Notes under the pieces: generated by a model
Told to the model about the DNA's origin: nothing
Seen by the model: the letters and a program-made list of their open reading frames with translations, nothing else
Databases searched by the model: none
In this document: positions 56,833-64,000 of the stretch, in pieces
Layout of the letters: every line of letters starts with the position of its first letter
How positions within the stretch are numbered: position 1 is the stretch's first letter
Made by a program: the position numbers and the translations under genes
Source of the DNA: Microbacterium sp. AZCO
Lineage (GTDB): Bacteria > Actinomycetota > Actinomycetes > Actinomycetales > Microbacteriaceae
NCBI RefSeq assembly: GCF_039614715.1
Contig: NZ_CP154857.1
Coordinates: 1 to 64,000 of the forward strand
Length of the DNA: 64,000 bases
Reading direction: 5' to 3'

Positions 56833-59404
56833 GGATGTACTCCAGCGCCTGTGTGACGGTGAGCGTCGAGCCTTCGGCGACGGCTCGGTCGAGCTCATCG
56901 CCGAGACCCGCGTCGCGCATCGCCTTCAGGGGAACCATGTAGAACTCGAACGCGCCCGGATTGAGGAAACCCTTGCGCCGTCGCGCCGTCTGCGCCGCGC
57001 CCAGGAGAATGCCGGCCCGCCGGACGTCCTTCGCCGCGGCCGCCAGGGCGACGAAGGATTCCAACCCGTAGGCGAGGCTCTCGTCGTGCCTCAGCGAAAG
57101 GGAGATGTCCAAGCCGTCGGCGAAGTCCTGCCGGGCGCCGACGACATCGCCCGCCAGGAAGCGCGACCATCCGCGGTGGTTGATCGCGATGACGATGGCG
57201 AGTCGCTCGCCCTGCTCGGAGGCGAGCGTCAGACCGCCGTCGAACCGGCCCCGCGCCGACCCGAGGTCGCCCTGCAGCAGGTCGATGCGCCCGATCATGA
57301 CGAGTGCCATCGACTGGCCCCACTTGTCGGAGATCGAGAGGAACTCGTCGAAGCTCAGCTCGAGCTCCGACCGTGCCCGGGAGAAGTCGGCTCCGCCCGC
57401 CGCGGTGAGCAGCGCCAGGCTCAGCGAGACCCGCGAGAGCGCGCCGCCGAACGAGTCGCCGGCCTCGATGAAGAGGTCGCGGCTGCGCGCCATCCCCGGC
57501 GCTGTGTCGAAGTCGGGGTCCTGCCAGTAGCGGATCGCGTTCGTGTAGTACTCGGCGACGGCGCGGGTCTGCACCGCGAGCGGCCGCCGCTCCCGCTCCG
57601 CGAGGGCGAGCAGCTCGGTCGCCCACGCGTACACGACCCCGAGGTAGCCACCGATCCACAGATAGAGGTACAGAGACCAGAGGTAGGAGGCGGTCGCATC
57701 GAGTTCGCGACGATCGAGCATCGCCCGCGCCACGCCCGCGAGGTTCTCCGTCTCGAGGTCGAGACGCTCGAGCCACTCGCCCTGACCGTGCCCGCGGATG
57801 GCGGTCGCGGCATCCGTCGCCAGAGATCGGTAGTGCTCGATCCACGCCCGCACCGCCGACTCGGCCTGGTCGGGAGCCATCGACTCGTGGGCGTAGGCGC
57901 GCACGAGCGAGAGCAGCCGGAAGACCGTCGTGCCCCGGCGATCGGCCGATCCGACGAGGCTCGCGTCGACGAGCGCCTCGAGCACCGCGAGGGGATCGGG
58001 CGTCCCCGAGGCGAGGAGCACGGCTTCGGCGGACGCGAGGGTGAAGCTGCCCGTGAACGCCGACAGCATCTGCAGGCCGGCGCGGCTGTCGTCGTCGAGC
58101 AGCTGAAAGCTCCACTCCATCGTGCTGCGCAGCGCGCGCTGCCGCTCCGGGAGGTCGCGGGCGCCGCCGACGAGCAGCGTGAGCGCCGAATCCAGGCGTT
58201 CGAGGATCTCCTCGACCGACAGGGACCGCACGCGGGCGGCGGCGAGCTCGATGGCGAGGGGCACGCCGTCGACGGCACGGCAGATCGCGGCGACCGCGTC
58301 CGCGTTCTCCGGACTCACCCGGAATCCCGGACGCACCGCTGCCGCGCGCTGCTCGAAGAGGGTGACGGCGGATGCCTCGTGATCGGCGCTCGCCGTGTCG
58401 TCCTCGCCCGGCACGGCGAGGGGTCCCACTTCGTACACGCGCTCGGCCCGCACGCGCAGCGGGGAGCGACTCGTGACGAGGAGCTGCAGGCCGGACGCCT
58501 GCGTGAGAAGCCGGACGAGCAGGTCGGCGGCGGGAAGGACGTGCTCCATGTTGTCGACGACGAGCAGGAGCTCCCGGTCGCCGAGGGCGGTCACGACGCG
58601 GTCTTCGAGCGAGCCCTCGCCCCCGGCATCCTTCACCCCCAGGGCTCGCGCGATGGCGACGATGACACGATCCGGCAGGGGCACGGCCTCGAGCAGCGCG
58701 AAGGCGACATCGCGTCCCCGCTCGGCGACGGCGTCCGCGATCTCGATCGCGAGACGCGACTTGCCGATCCCTCCGGGGCCGACGAGCGAGACGAGCCGGA
58801 CGCCATCCTGACCGAGCAGCGCGAGCACGTCGCCCTTCTCGCGTTCGCGGCCCACGATCGCCGAGTAGGGAGCCGGGATGTCGGGGGGATCCACCGCGTC
58901 GGAGGGGGAGGATGCGTCGGCCCGCGAGGCGTCGAACCGCTCCGCGAGCAGCGTCGCGAGGTCGGCCTGCACGAGCTGCGCGAGCTCCTCGGCATCCCGG
59001 AACGATTTGTAGGAGCTGCGGTCGTCGCTGCGGATGCGATCGAGCAGCGTCGTGAGCCGCTCCTCCCGCTCGGGCGCGGGCTCTTTGATGTACATGAGGT
59101 GGGGAAGGGGGCCTGAGAGCGCGTACTCGTCCTCGAGGCCCGAGATCTCCTCGCCGGGCGCGACCCAGCCGTAGCGCTCGGCGTAGATGCCGACGAACAC
59201 GTCGCTCTGGGCGAGGTAGGAGCGGTAGAGGTCGCGCGGCGGGTGCGGACGGGCGCCCAGCTCGAACATGACCGGCGCGAACTGCATCGCCTCGATCGCG
59301 GCGCGCACCGCACGGCGCTCCGGCTCGAGCTCTTTCAGAGTGGAGCTGACGAAGACACGGAGACGCTGGTCGGGGGTGCGGATCGCCGCGGGCCGCGAGC
59401 CCAT
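56825..59404 (-). CDS. DUF4062-STAND ATPase (NLR-like)
   Basis: The protein has 859 residues. The N-terminal DUF4062 domain (about 13-160; RLRVFVSSTLKELEPERRAV, SDVFVGIYAERYGW and SGLEDEY) precedes a STAND/NB-ARC ATPase. This has Walker A GPGGIGKS at 209-216, Walker B LLLVVDN (about 279-285) and GVPLAIELAAAR (GxP). A winged-helix region and TPR-like helical repeats (about 500-859) end it. STAND proteins act as ligand-gated oligomerising switches in signalling or immunity, and DUF4062 also occurs in animal NACHT proteins. The ATG at 59404 is chosen over a GTG at 59422; no clear ribosome binding site is seen at either. Confidence 0.85.
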   Translation of the reverse strand: MGSRPAAIRTPDQRLRVFVSSTLKELEPERRAVRAAIEAMQFAPVMFELGARPHPPRDLYRSYLAQSDVFVGIYAERYGWVAPGEEISGLEDEYALSGPLPHLMYIKEPAPEREERLTTLLDRIRSDDRSSYKSFRDAEELAQLVQADLATLLAERFDASRADASSPSDAVDPPDIPAPYSAIVGREREKGDVLALLGQDGVRLVSLVGPGGIGKSRLAIEIADAVAERGRDVAFALLEAVPLPDRVIVAIARALGVKDAGGEGSLEDRVVTALGDRELLLVVDNMEHVLPAADLLVRLLTQASGLQLLVTSRSPLRVRAERVYEVGPLAVPGEDDTASADHEASAVTLFEQRAAAVRPGFRVSPENADAVAAICRAVDGVPLAIELAAARVRSLSVEEILERLDSALTLLVGGARDLPERQRALRSTMEWSFQLLDDDSRAGLQMLSAFTGSFTLASAEAVLLASGTPDPLAVLEALVDASLVGSADRRGTTVFRLLSLVRAYAHESMAPDQAESAVRAWIEHYRSLATDAATAIRGHGQGEWLERLDLETENLAGVARAMLDRRELDATASYLWSLYLYLWIGGYLGVVYAWATELLALAERERRPLAVQTRAVAEYYTNAIRYWQDPDFDTAPGMARSRDLFIEAGDSFGGALSRVSLSLALLTAAGGADFSRARSELELSFDEFLSISDKWGQSMALVMIGRIDLLQGDLGSARGRFDGGLTLASEQGERLAIVIAINHRGWSRFLAGDVVGARQDFADGLDISLSLRHDESLAYGLESFVALAAAAKDVRRAGILLGAAQTARRRKGFLNPGAFEFYMVPLKAMRDAGLGDELDRAVAEGSTLTVTQALEYIRE

Positions 59405-59451
59405 AGCGGAATCATGAGGCACGCGCGGCGCCCGCGTCCACTATCGCGGGC

Positions 59452-60384
59452 TCACCCCCAGGACATCGCCTCGATATAGCGCAACAGCACGCCCTCGCGG
59501 AGCGCCCAGGGGCTCACCTCGAGCTCGTCGACCTTCAGCATCGACATGGCGGTGTGCAGCACGACGGCGCCCGCGACGATCTGGAAGGTCCGGTCCGGTG
59601 TGATGCCCGGCAGCTCCTGTCGCGCCGAGGCGGGGATGCGCGCGAGCCGCGGGATCCACGAGCCGAGGGCGGCACGGGGGAGCAGCATCCCCTCGATCCC
59701 CGACGATCCGGGCACCGGGTACCCCGCGAGCTTCGCAAGCGACCGGATGGCCTTCGACGACCCGACGACGTGATCGGGGCGAGGCTCCTCGAGGAACCGC
59801 TCGGCGATCGGCGCGAGCGTCTTGCGTGCGTGGTCGCGGAGCACCTCGATCGCGTCCTCGCCCGGCGGGTCGTCCGGCAGGAACTGCACCGTCATGCGCC
59901 CCGCGCCGAGGGGCACGGATGCCGCGACGTCCGGCAGCTCGTCGGCGCCCGAGGCCAGCTCGAGCGAACCGCCGCCGATGTCGAAGAGGAGGATCTGGCC
60001 CGCCGCCCAGCCGAACCAGCGGCGGACGGCGAGGAAGGTGAAGCGGGCTTCCGACTCGCCGCCGAGCACCTGCAGCTCCTGGCCCAGGGCCTCCTCGATG
60101 CGGGCGATGACGTCCTCGCCGTTCGTCGCGTCGCGCACCGCCGAGGTCGCCGTCGCGAGCAGCTCGTCGACCTTCTCGTCGGCGGCGACCTTGCGCGCTT
60201 CGGACACGGCGGACACGAGGGCCTCGACGCCTTCCTCGGTGATCGAGCCGTCCGCCGCGAGGTAGCGCATGAGGCGCAGGACCGTCCGCTGGCTCGTGGT
60301 CGCGAGTGGCCGGCCGCCGGGATGGGCGTCGGCGACGAGCAGGTGGACGGTGTTCGAGCCGATGTCGAGGACTCCCAGGCGCAC
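59452..60384 (-). CDS. Ppx/GppA family phosphatase
   Basis: The protein has 310 residues with the ASKHA ATPase fold: the phosphate-1 motif MRLGVLDIGSNTVHLL and the phosphate-2 motif LFDIGGGSLEL, with Glu in GQELQVLGGESEARF. Members hydrolyse polyphosphate or pppGpp; actinobacterial short forms (Ppx1 type) mostly act on short polyphosphate. It ends 9 bp downstream of the YdcF-like gene on the same strand. Confidence 0.92.
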   Translation of the reverse strand: MRLGVLDIGSNTVHLLVADAHPGGRPLATTSQRTVLRLMRYLAADGSITEEGVEALVSAVSEARKVAADEKVDELLATATSAVRDATNGEDVIARIEEALGQELQVLGGESEARFTFLAVRRWFGWAAGQILLFDIGGGSLELASGADELPDVAASVPLGAGRMTVQFLPDDPPGEDAIEVLRDHARKTLAPIAERFLEEPRPDHVVGSSKAIRSLAKLAGYPVPGSSGIEGMLLPRAALGSWIPRLARIPASARQELPGITPDRTFQIVAGAVVLHTAMSMLKVDELEVSPWALREGVLLRYIEAMSWG

Positions 60385-60393
60385 GCGTCGAGG

Positions 60394-60954
60394 TTACAGG
60401 TCCGACGCGTCGGCGCACGGCGTGAGCCAGGCCTTCACGAGCGACAGCGACTGGTAGGCGTACTGGTAGATCCAGTCGCCCAGGCTCAGATGCTGGTCCA
60501 CCGCCACGACGGTCGCGTCGCCCCCATAGCACTTCTCGAGGATGTAGCGCGTGCGCAGCACGTGCGGGGTGAAGGTCAGGATGACCGTGCGGTGCACGTC
60601 GTGCTCCGCGGCGTACTCGGTGAGGAAGGCGATCTCGCCCTTCGTCGTGAAGGGCTCGGGATGCTCGCAGTCCACCGCCGGCTCGCGGCAGACGGGAAGC
60701 CGCTCCGCGGACCACCCGCCGTGGGTCGGCACGGAGAAGAGGGATCGGTCGGCGACGCCCTCGGCACGCAGCTCGCGCTCGAGCTGAACCCGGTACTTCT
60801 GCGGAGGGCCGATGACGTAGATGAGATCGGCCTTGCCGACCGTGCCGGCGGGCGGGAAGACGTAGAGCGGAAGCCCGGCGAGAGTGACGGCGGCGACCAG
60901 GACCAGAAGCACGCCCGCCGTGATGGCGGCCGCCTTGGGGGTCAACCAGCGCAT
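60394..60954 (-). CDS. YdcF/ElyC-like DUF218 membrane-anchored protein
   Basis: The protein has 186 residues. One N-terminal helix (10-30) precedes a DUF218 domain (about 40-175; [50 protein letters not shown]). Family members include envelope-biogenesis factors ElyC and SanA; a link to undecaprenyl-phosphate metabolism is known for ElyC and only inferred here. The gene is divergent from coaA and 9 bp before ppx. Confidence 0.8.
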   Translation of the reverse strand: MRWLTPKAAAITAGVLLVLVAAVTLAGLPLYVFPPAGTVGKADLIYVIGPPQKYRVQLERELRAEGVADRSLFSVPTHGGWSAERLPVCREPAVDCEHPEPFTTKGEIAFLTEYAAEHDVHRTVILTFTPHVLRTRYILEKCYGGDATVVAVDQHLSLGDWIYQYAYQSLSLVKAWLTPCADASDL

Positions 60955-61018
60955 ATCCCGCCCTCCCTCTCGCTGTCGAGAGCGACGGTGCCCCGCGTCC
61001 GTGCGAGTGTATCGCCGA

Positions 61019-61024
61019 TACGAT
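61019..61024 (+). promoter_or_regulatory. -10 box for a probably leaderless coaA
   Basis: TACGAT ends 7 nt before ATG 61032, the spacing for transcription to begin at the start codon. The -35 is weak. Confidence 0.45.
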
Positions 61025-61031
61025 GGGCGCG

Positions 61032-62030
61032 ATGTCCGCCGAAGCTGCGATCCCCGACGACCAGGCCGCCGCCGACGATCCCGACGTCTCGGACGCCGCC
61101 GCTCGCCTGAGCCCGCAGCTCTACCGCGAGATCGGCCGCGACGAGTGGTCCAGGCTCGCCGCCGGCATGACGCAGCCCCTCTCCGAGACGGAGGTCGTGC
61201 AGCTCCGTGGTCTGGGCGACCGCCTGGACCTCACCGAGGTGCGGGAGGTGTACCTCCCGCTCAGCCGACTCCTCAGCCTGTACGCCGCCGCCACGAAGCG
61301 GCTCGGCGCCGACACGTCGGGCTTCCTGCAGGAGCCCGACACGACGACCCCCTTCGTCGTGGGCGTCGCGGGATCGGTCGCCGTCGGCAAGTCGACGATC
61401 GCGCGCCTCCTCCGCGAGCTCGTGAGCCGCTGGCCCGACACCCCGCGCGTCGAACTCGTCACGACCGACGGCTTCCTCTACCCGAACGCCGAGCTCGAAC
61501 GCCGCGGCCTGATGGCGCGCAAGGGCTTCCCGGAGTCGTACGACCGCCGCGCGCTCGTGAACTTCCTCACCGAGGTCAAGAGCGGCGCGGCCGAGGCGCA
61601 GGCCCCCTTCTACTCGCACCTGCGCTACGACATCGTCCCCGACGCGAAGGTGACGGTCCGCCGGCCGGACGTCGTCATCGTCGAGGGCCTCAACGTGCTG
61701 CAGCCGCCGCCCAACCCCAACGACGTCGCGGTGAGCGACCTCTTCGATTTCAGCATCTACGTGGATGCCGCGACCGAGCACATCACGCAGTGGTACGTCG
61801 ACCGGTTCCTGGCGCTGCGCCGTGCCGCGTTCGCGAACCCGAGCTCCTACTTCAACGTCTTCGCGCATCTCACCGACGACGAGGCCGTGTCGATGGCGCT
61901 CGGGTACTGGAACGACATCAACCTGCCCAACCTCATCGAGAACGTCGCACCGACGCGCCACCGCGCGTCGCTCGTCCTCCACAAGTCGGCGAATCACGCC
62001 GTCGAGCGGGTCCTCCTCCGGAAGCTCTGA
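61032..62030 (+). CDS. coaA: Pantothenate kinase, type I
   Basis: The enzyme phosphorylates pantothenate, the first step to coenzyme A. The protein has 332 residues. The P-loop is GSVAVGKS (114-121), with [17 protein letters not shown] and EGLNVLQ in the usual order. The start ATG 61032 fits a leaderless message; an in-frame ATG at 61023 would overlap the -10 box. It is followed 81 bp later by glmS. Confidence 0.95.
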   Translation: MSAEAAIPDDQAAADDPDVSDAAARLSPQLYREIGRDEWSRLAAGMTQPLSETEVVQLRGLGDRLDLTEVREVYLPLSRLLSLYAAATKRLGADTSGFLQEPDTTTPFVVGVAGSVAVGKSTIARLLRELVSRWPDTPRVELVTTDGFLYPNAELERRGLMARKGFPESYDRRALVNFLTEVKSGAAEAQAPFYSHLRYDIVPDAKVTVRRPDVVIVEGLNVLQPPPNPNDVAVSDLFDFSIYVDAATEHITQWYVDRFLALRRAAFANPSSYFNVFAHLTDDEAVSMALGYWNDINLPNLIENVAPTRHRASLVLHKSANHAVERVLLRKL

Positions 62031-62098
62031 GCGGCACACGGGGCCGGGGACGCGGCATCCCTCCCGGTTTGTTCAGGCGTCTCACGAAACCCCCCGTC

Positions 62099-62104
62099 TA
62101 AAAT
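62099..62104 (+). promoter_or_regulatory. -10 box for a probably leaderless glmS
   Basis: TAAAAT, a near-consensus -10, ends 7 nt before ATG 62112. The intervening bases are CGGGGGC. No -35 match was found. Confidence 0.55.
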
Positions 62105-62111
62105 CGGGGGC

Positions 62112-63965
62112 ATGTGTGGAATCGTCGGATACGTAGGGCCCCGTGACAGCCAGGCCATCCTCCTCGCCGGTCTGTCGCGCCTCGAGTACCGGGGATACGA
62201 CTCCGCGGGCATCGCCGTGATCGACGGCGAGGGCGGCCTCGGCATGCGCAAGAAGGCCGGAAAGCTCGGCGTCCTCCGCGACGACCTGAAGCACCACCCG
62301 CTGCCCGACGGCTCGACCGGAATCGGCCACACGCGCTGGGCGACGCACGGCGGACCGACCGACGCGAACGCGCACCCCCACCTCGCCGACCACGACGAGC
62401 TCGCGCTCATCCACAACGGCATCATCGAGAACTTCTCCGAGATCAAGGACGACCTGCTCGCGGAGGGCTACTCGTTCCGCAGCGAGACCGACACCGAGGC
62501 CGCCGCGATCCTGCTCGGCCACGAGTACCGCCGCAACGGCGGTGACCTCGTCGAGGCGTTCCGCTCGACCGTCGCCCGCCTCGAGGGCGCCTTCACCCTT
62601 CTCGCGATGCACGAGGAGCACCCCGGACTCGTCGTCGGCGCGCGCCGCAACTCGCCGCTCGTGATCGGGCTCGGCGACGGCGAGAACTTCCTCGCCTCCG
62701 ACGTCGCTGCGTTCGTCGAGCACACGCGTCACGCCCTCGCGATCGGCCAGGACGAGATCGTCGCGATCACGCCCGCGGGCGTTGAGGTGACCGACTTCTC
62801 CGGCGGCCCCGTCGAGGTCGAGCCCTTCGAGGTGCTGTGGGATGCCGCGGCCGCCGACAAGGGCGGATGGTCGTCGTTCATGGCCAAAGAGGTCTCGGAG
62901 GAGCCCGACGCCGTGGCCAACACGCTGCGCGGCCGCATCCGCGAGGGCGTCGTCTCGATCCCCGAGCTCGACGGACTCGACGACCTGTTCTCGGGCATCA
63001 ACCGCGTCATCGTCATCGCGTGCGGCACGGCGGCGTACGCCGGCATGGTCGGCAAGTACGCGCTCGAGCAGTGGGCCCGCGTGCCCGTGGACGTCGAGCT
63101 CGCCCACGAGTTCCGGTACCGCGACCCCGTGATCGGACCCGACACGCTCGTCGTCTCGATCAGCCAGTCGGGCGAGACGATGGACACGCTCATGGCGGTC
63201 AAGTACGCCCGCGAGGCCGGTGCCCGCACCGTCTCGATCTGCAACACGCAGGGAGCGACGATCCCGCGCGAGTCCGACGCCATCGTCTACACGCACGCCG
63301 GCCCCGAGGTCGCCGTCGCGTCGACGAAGGCGTTCGTGGCCCAGATCACGGCGCTGTACCTGCTGGCGCTGCACATCGGCAGCGTCCGCGGGTCGCTCAC
63401 GCCGACCGAGGTCGCGCAGCACGTGCTCGAGCTCGAAGGCGTGCCGGAGAAGATCCAGCGGATCCTCGACCGCTCGCAGAAGCACATCGAGGAGTTCGCG
63501 GGCTGGATGGCCGACACCCGCTCGGTGCTCTTCCTCGGACGGCACGTCGGCTACCCGATCGCCCTCGAGGGCGCGCTGAAGCTCAAGGAGATCTCGTACA
63601 TCCACGCCGAGGGCTTCGCCGCCGGTGAGCTCAAGCACGGCCCCATCGCGCTGATCGAGCCGGGCCAGCCGGTCTTCGTCATCGTGCCCTCGCCGCGCGA
63701 GTCGCCCGTGCTGCATTCGAAGGTCGTCTCGAACATCCAGGAGATCCGCGCGCGCGGCGCCCGTGTCATCGCGGTCGCCGAAGAGGGCGACGCGGCTGTG
63801 CTCCCGTTCGCCGACGAGGTGCTGCACATCCCGCTCGCGGCTCCCCTCATGGAGCCGCTCCTCGCCGTCGTGCCGCTGCACATCTTCGCGATGGGCCTCG
63901 CGACCGCGAAGGGCCTCGACGTCGACCAGCCCCGCAATCTGGCGAAGTCCGTCACGGTCGAGTAG
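62112..63965 (+). CDS. glmS: Glutamine-fructose-6-phosphate aminotransferase
   Basis: The enzyme makes glucosamine 6-phosphate. The protein has 617 residues. The N-terminal glutaminase uses Cys2 (CGIVGYVG), with HTRWATHGGPTDANAHPH. The two SIS domains (about 290-430 and 460-600) bind fructose 6-phosphate (ACGTAAYAG; SQSGETMDT; C-terminal LAKSVTVE). The complete gene ends 35 bp before the window edge. Confidence 0.97.
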   Translation: MCGIVGYVGPRDSQAILLAGLSRLEYRGYDSAGIAVIDGEGGLGMRKKAGKLGVLRDDLKHHPLPDGSTGIGHTRWATHGGPTDANAHPHLADHDELALIHNGIIENFSEIKDDLLAEGYSFRSETDTEAAAILLGHEYRRNGGDLVEAFRSTVARLEGAFTLLAMHEEHPGLVVGARRNSPLVIGLGDGENFLASDVAAFVEHTRHALAIGQDEIVAITPAGVEVTDFSGGPVEVEPFEVLWDAAAADKGGWSSFMAKEVSEEPDAVANTLRGRIREGVVSIPELDGLDDLFSGINRVIVIACGTAAYAGMVGKYALEQWARVPVDVELAHEFRYRDPVIGPDTLVVSISQSGETMDTLMAVKYAREAGARTVSICNTQGATIPRESDAIVYTHAGPEVAVASTKAFVAQITALYLLALHIGSVRGSLTPTEVAQHVLELEGVPEKIQRILDRSQKHIEEFAGWMADTRSVLFLGRHVGYPIALEGALKLKEISYIHAEGFAAGELKHGPIALIEPGQPVFVIVPSPRESPVLHSKVVSNIQEIRARGARVIAVAEEGDAAVLPFADEVLHIPLAAPLMEPLLAVVPLHIFAMGLATAKGLDVDQPRNLAKSVTVE

Positions 63966-64000
63966 CCGGAGGCGTCACCCCGACGGATCGGTCTCGATCA

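Overview
The window is about 64 kb of very GC-rich actinobacterial chromosome. Its codon use, GTG/TTG starts, short-LID adenylate kinase, LAxTG-type cell-wall sorting signal and many GGATGCC/GGCATCC palindromes point to Microbacteriaceae, probably Microbacterium or a close relative. This is inferred from style and gene order, not from a database search.

Layout. (1) 420-12945: the S10-spc ribosomal protein run, rpsJ to rplO, then secY-adk-map, all on the + strand. (2) 12956-14888: two accessory genes. One encodes a DsbA-like membrane-anchored thiol protein. The other encodes an AbiEi/DUF559-like protein bracketed by two copies of a palindromic repeat. (3) 15080-18353: the infA-rpmJ-rpsM-rpsK-rpoA-rplQ operon. 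(4) 18436-24609: a repeat-rich gap, an OatA-like acyltransferase (-), then a cyclase-like receptor followed 3 bp later by an MscS-type channel with a cyclic-nucleotide-binding-like domain (+). (5) 24674-26403: truA and a nuclease/phosphatase-fold gene. (6) 26413-47260: a 20-kb surface polysaccharide cluster, almost all on the - strand. It holds acyltransferases, Ugd, Wzz-like, Wzy-like and Wzx-like proteins, glycosyltransferases, pyruvyltransferases and GalU; the initiating sugar-phosphate transferase is on the + strand. (7) 47790-50119: rplM-rpsI-glmM. (8) 50400-60954: cell-surface and signalling accessory genes, namely a sortase-anchored protein, two paralogous SGNH hydrolases, a membrane protein, a DUF4062-STAND ATPase, Ppx/GppA and YdcF-like. 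(9) 61032-63965: coaA and glmS.

How the parts work together. GlmS and GlmM make glucosamine phosphates for the wall. GalU and Ugd supply UDP-glucose and UDP-glucuronate. The polyprenyl glycosylphosphotransferase starts the repeat unit, the glycosyltransferases and pyruvyl/acyl transferases extend and decorate it, the flippase exports it, and the Wzy/Wzz-like proteins polymerise it and set its length.

The housekeeping genes read as one actinobacterial core run (S10-spc-alpha, truA, rplM-rpsI-glmM, coaA, glmS) interrupted by four accessory blocks. The most unusual items are the cyclase-like receptor and channel pair, where the cyclase active site and the nucleotide pocket both look altered; the repeat-bracketed AbiEi/DUF559 gene; an attenuator-like RNA element upstream of the sortase-anchored protein; and an NLR-like DUF4062-STAND protein.
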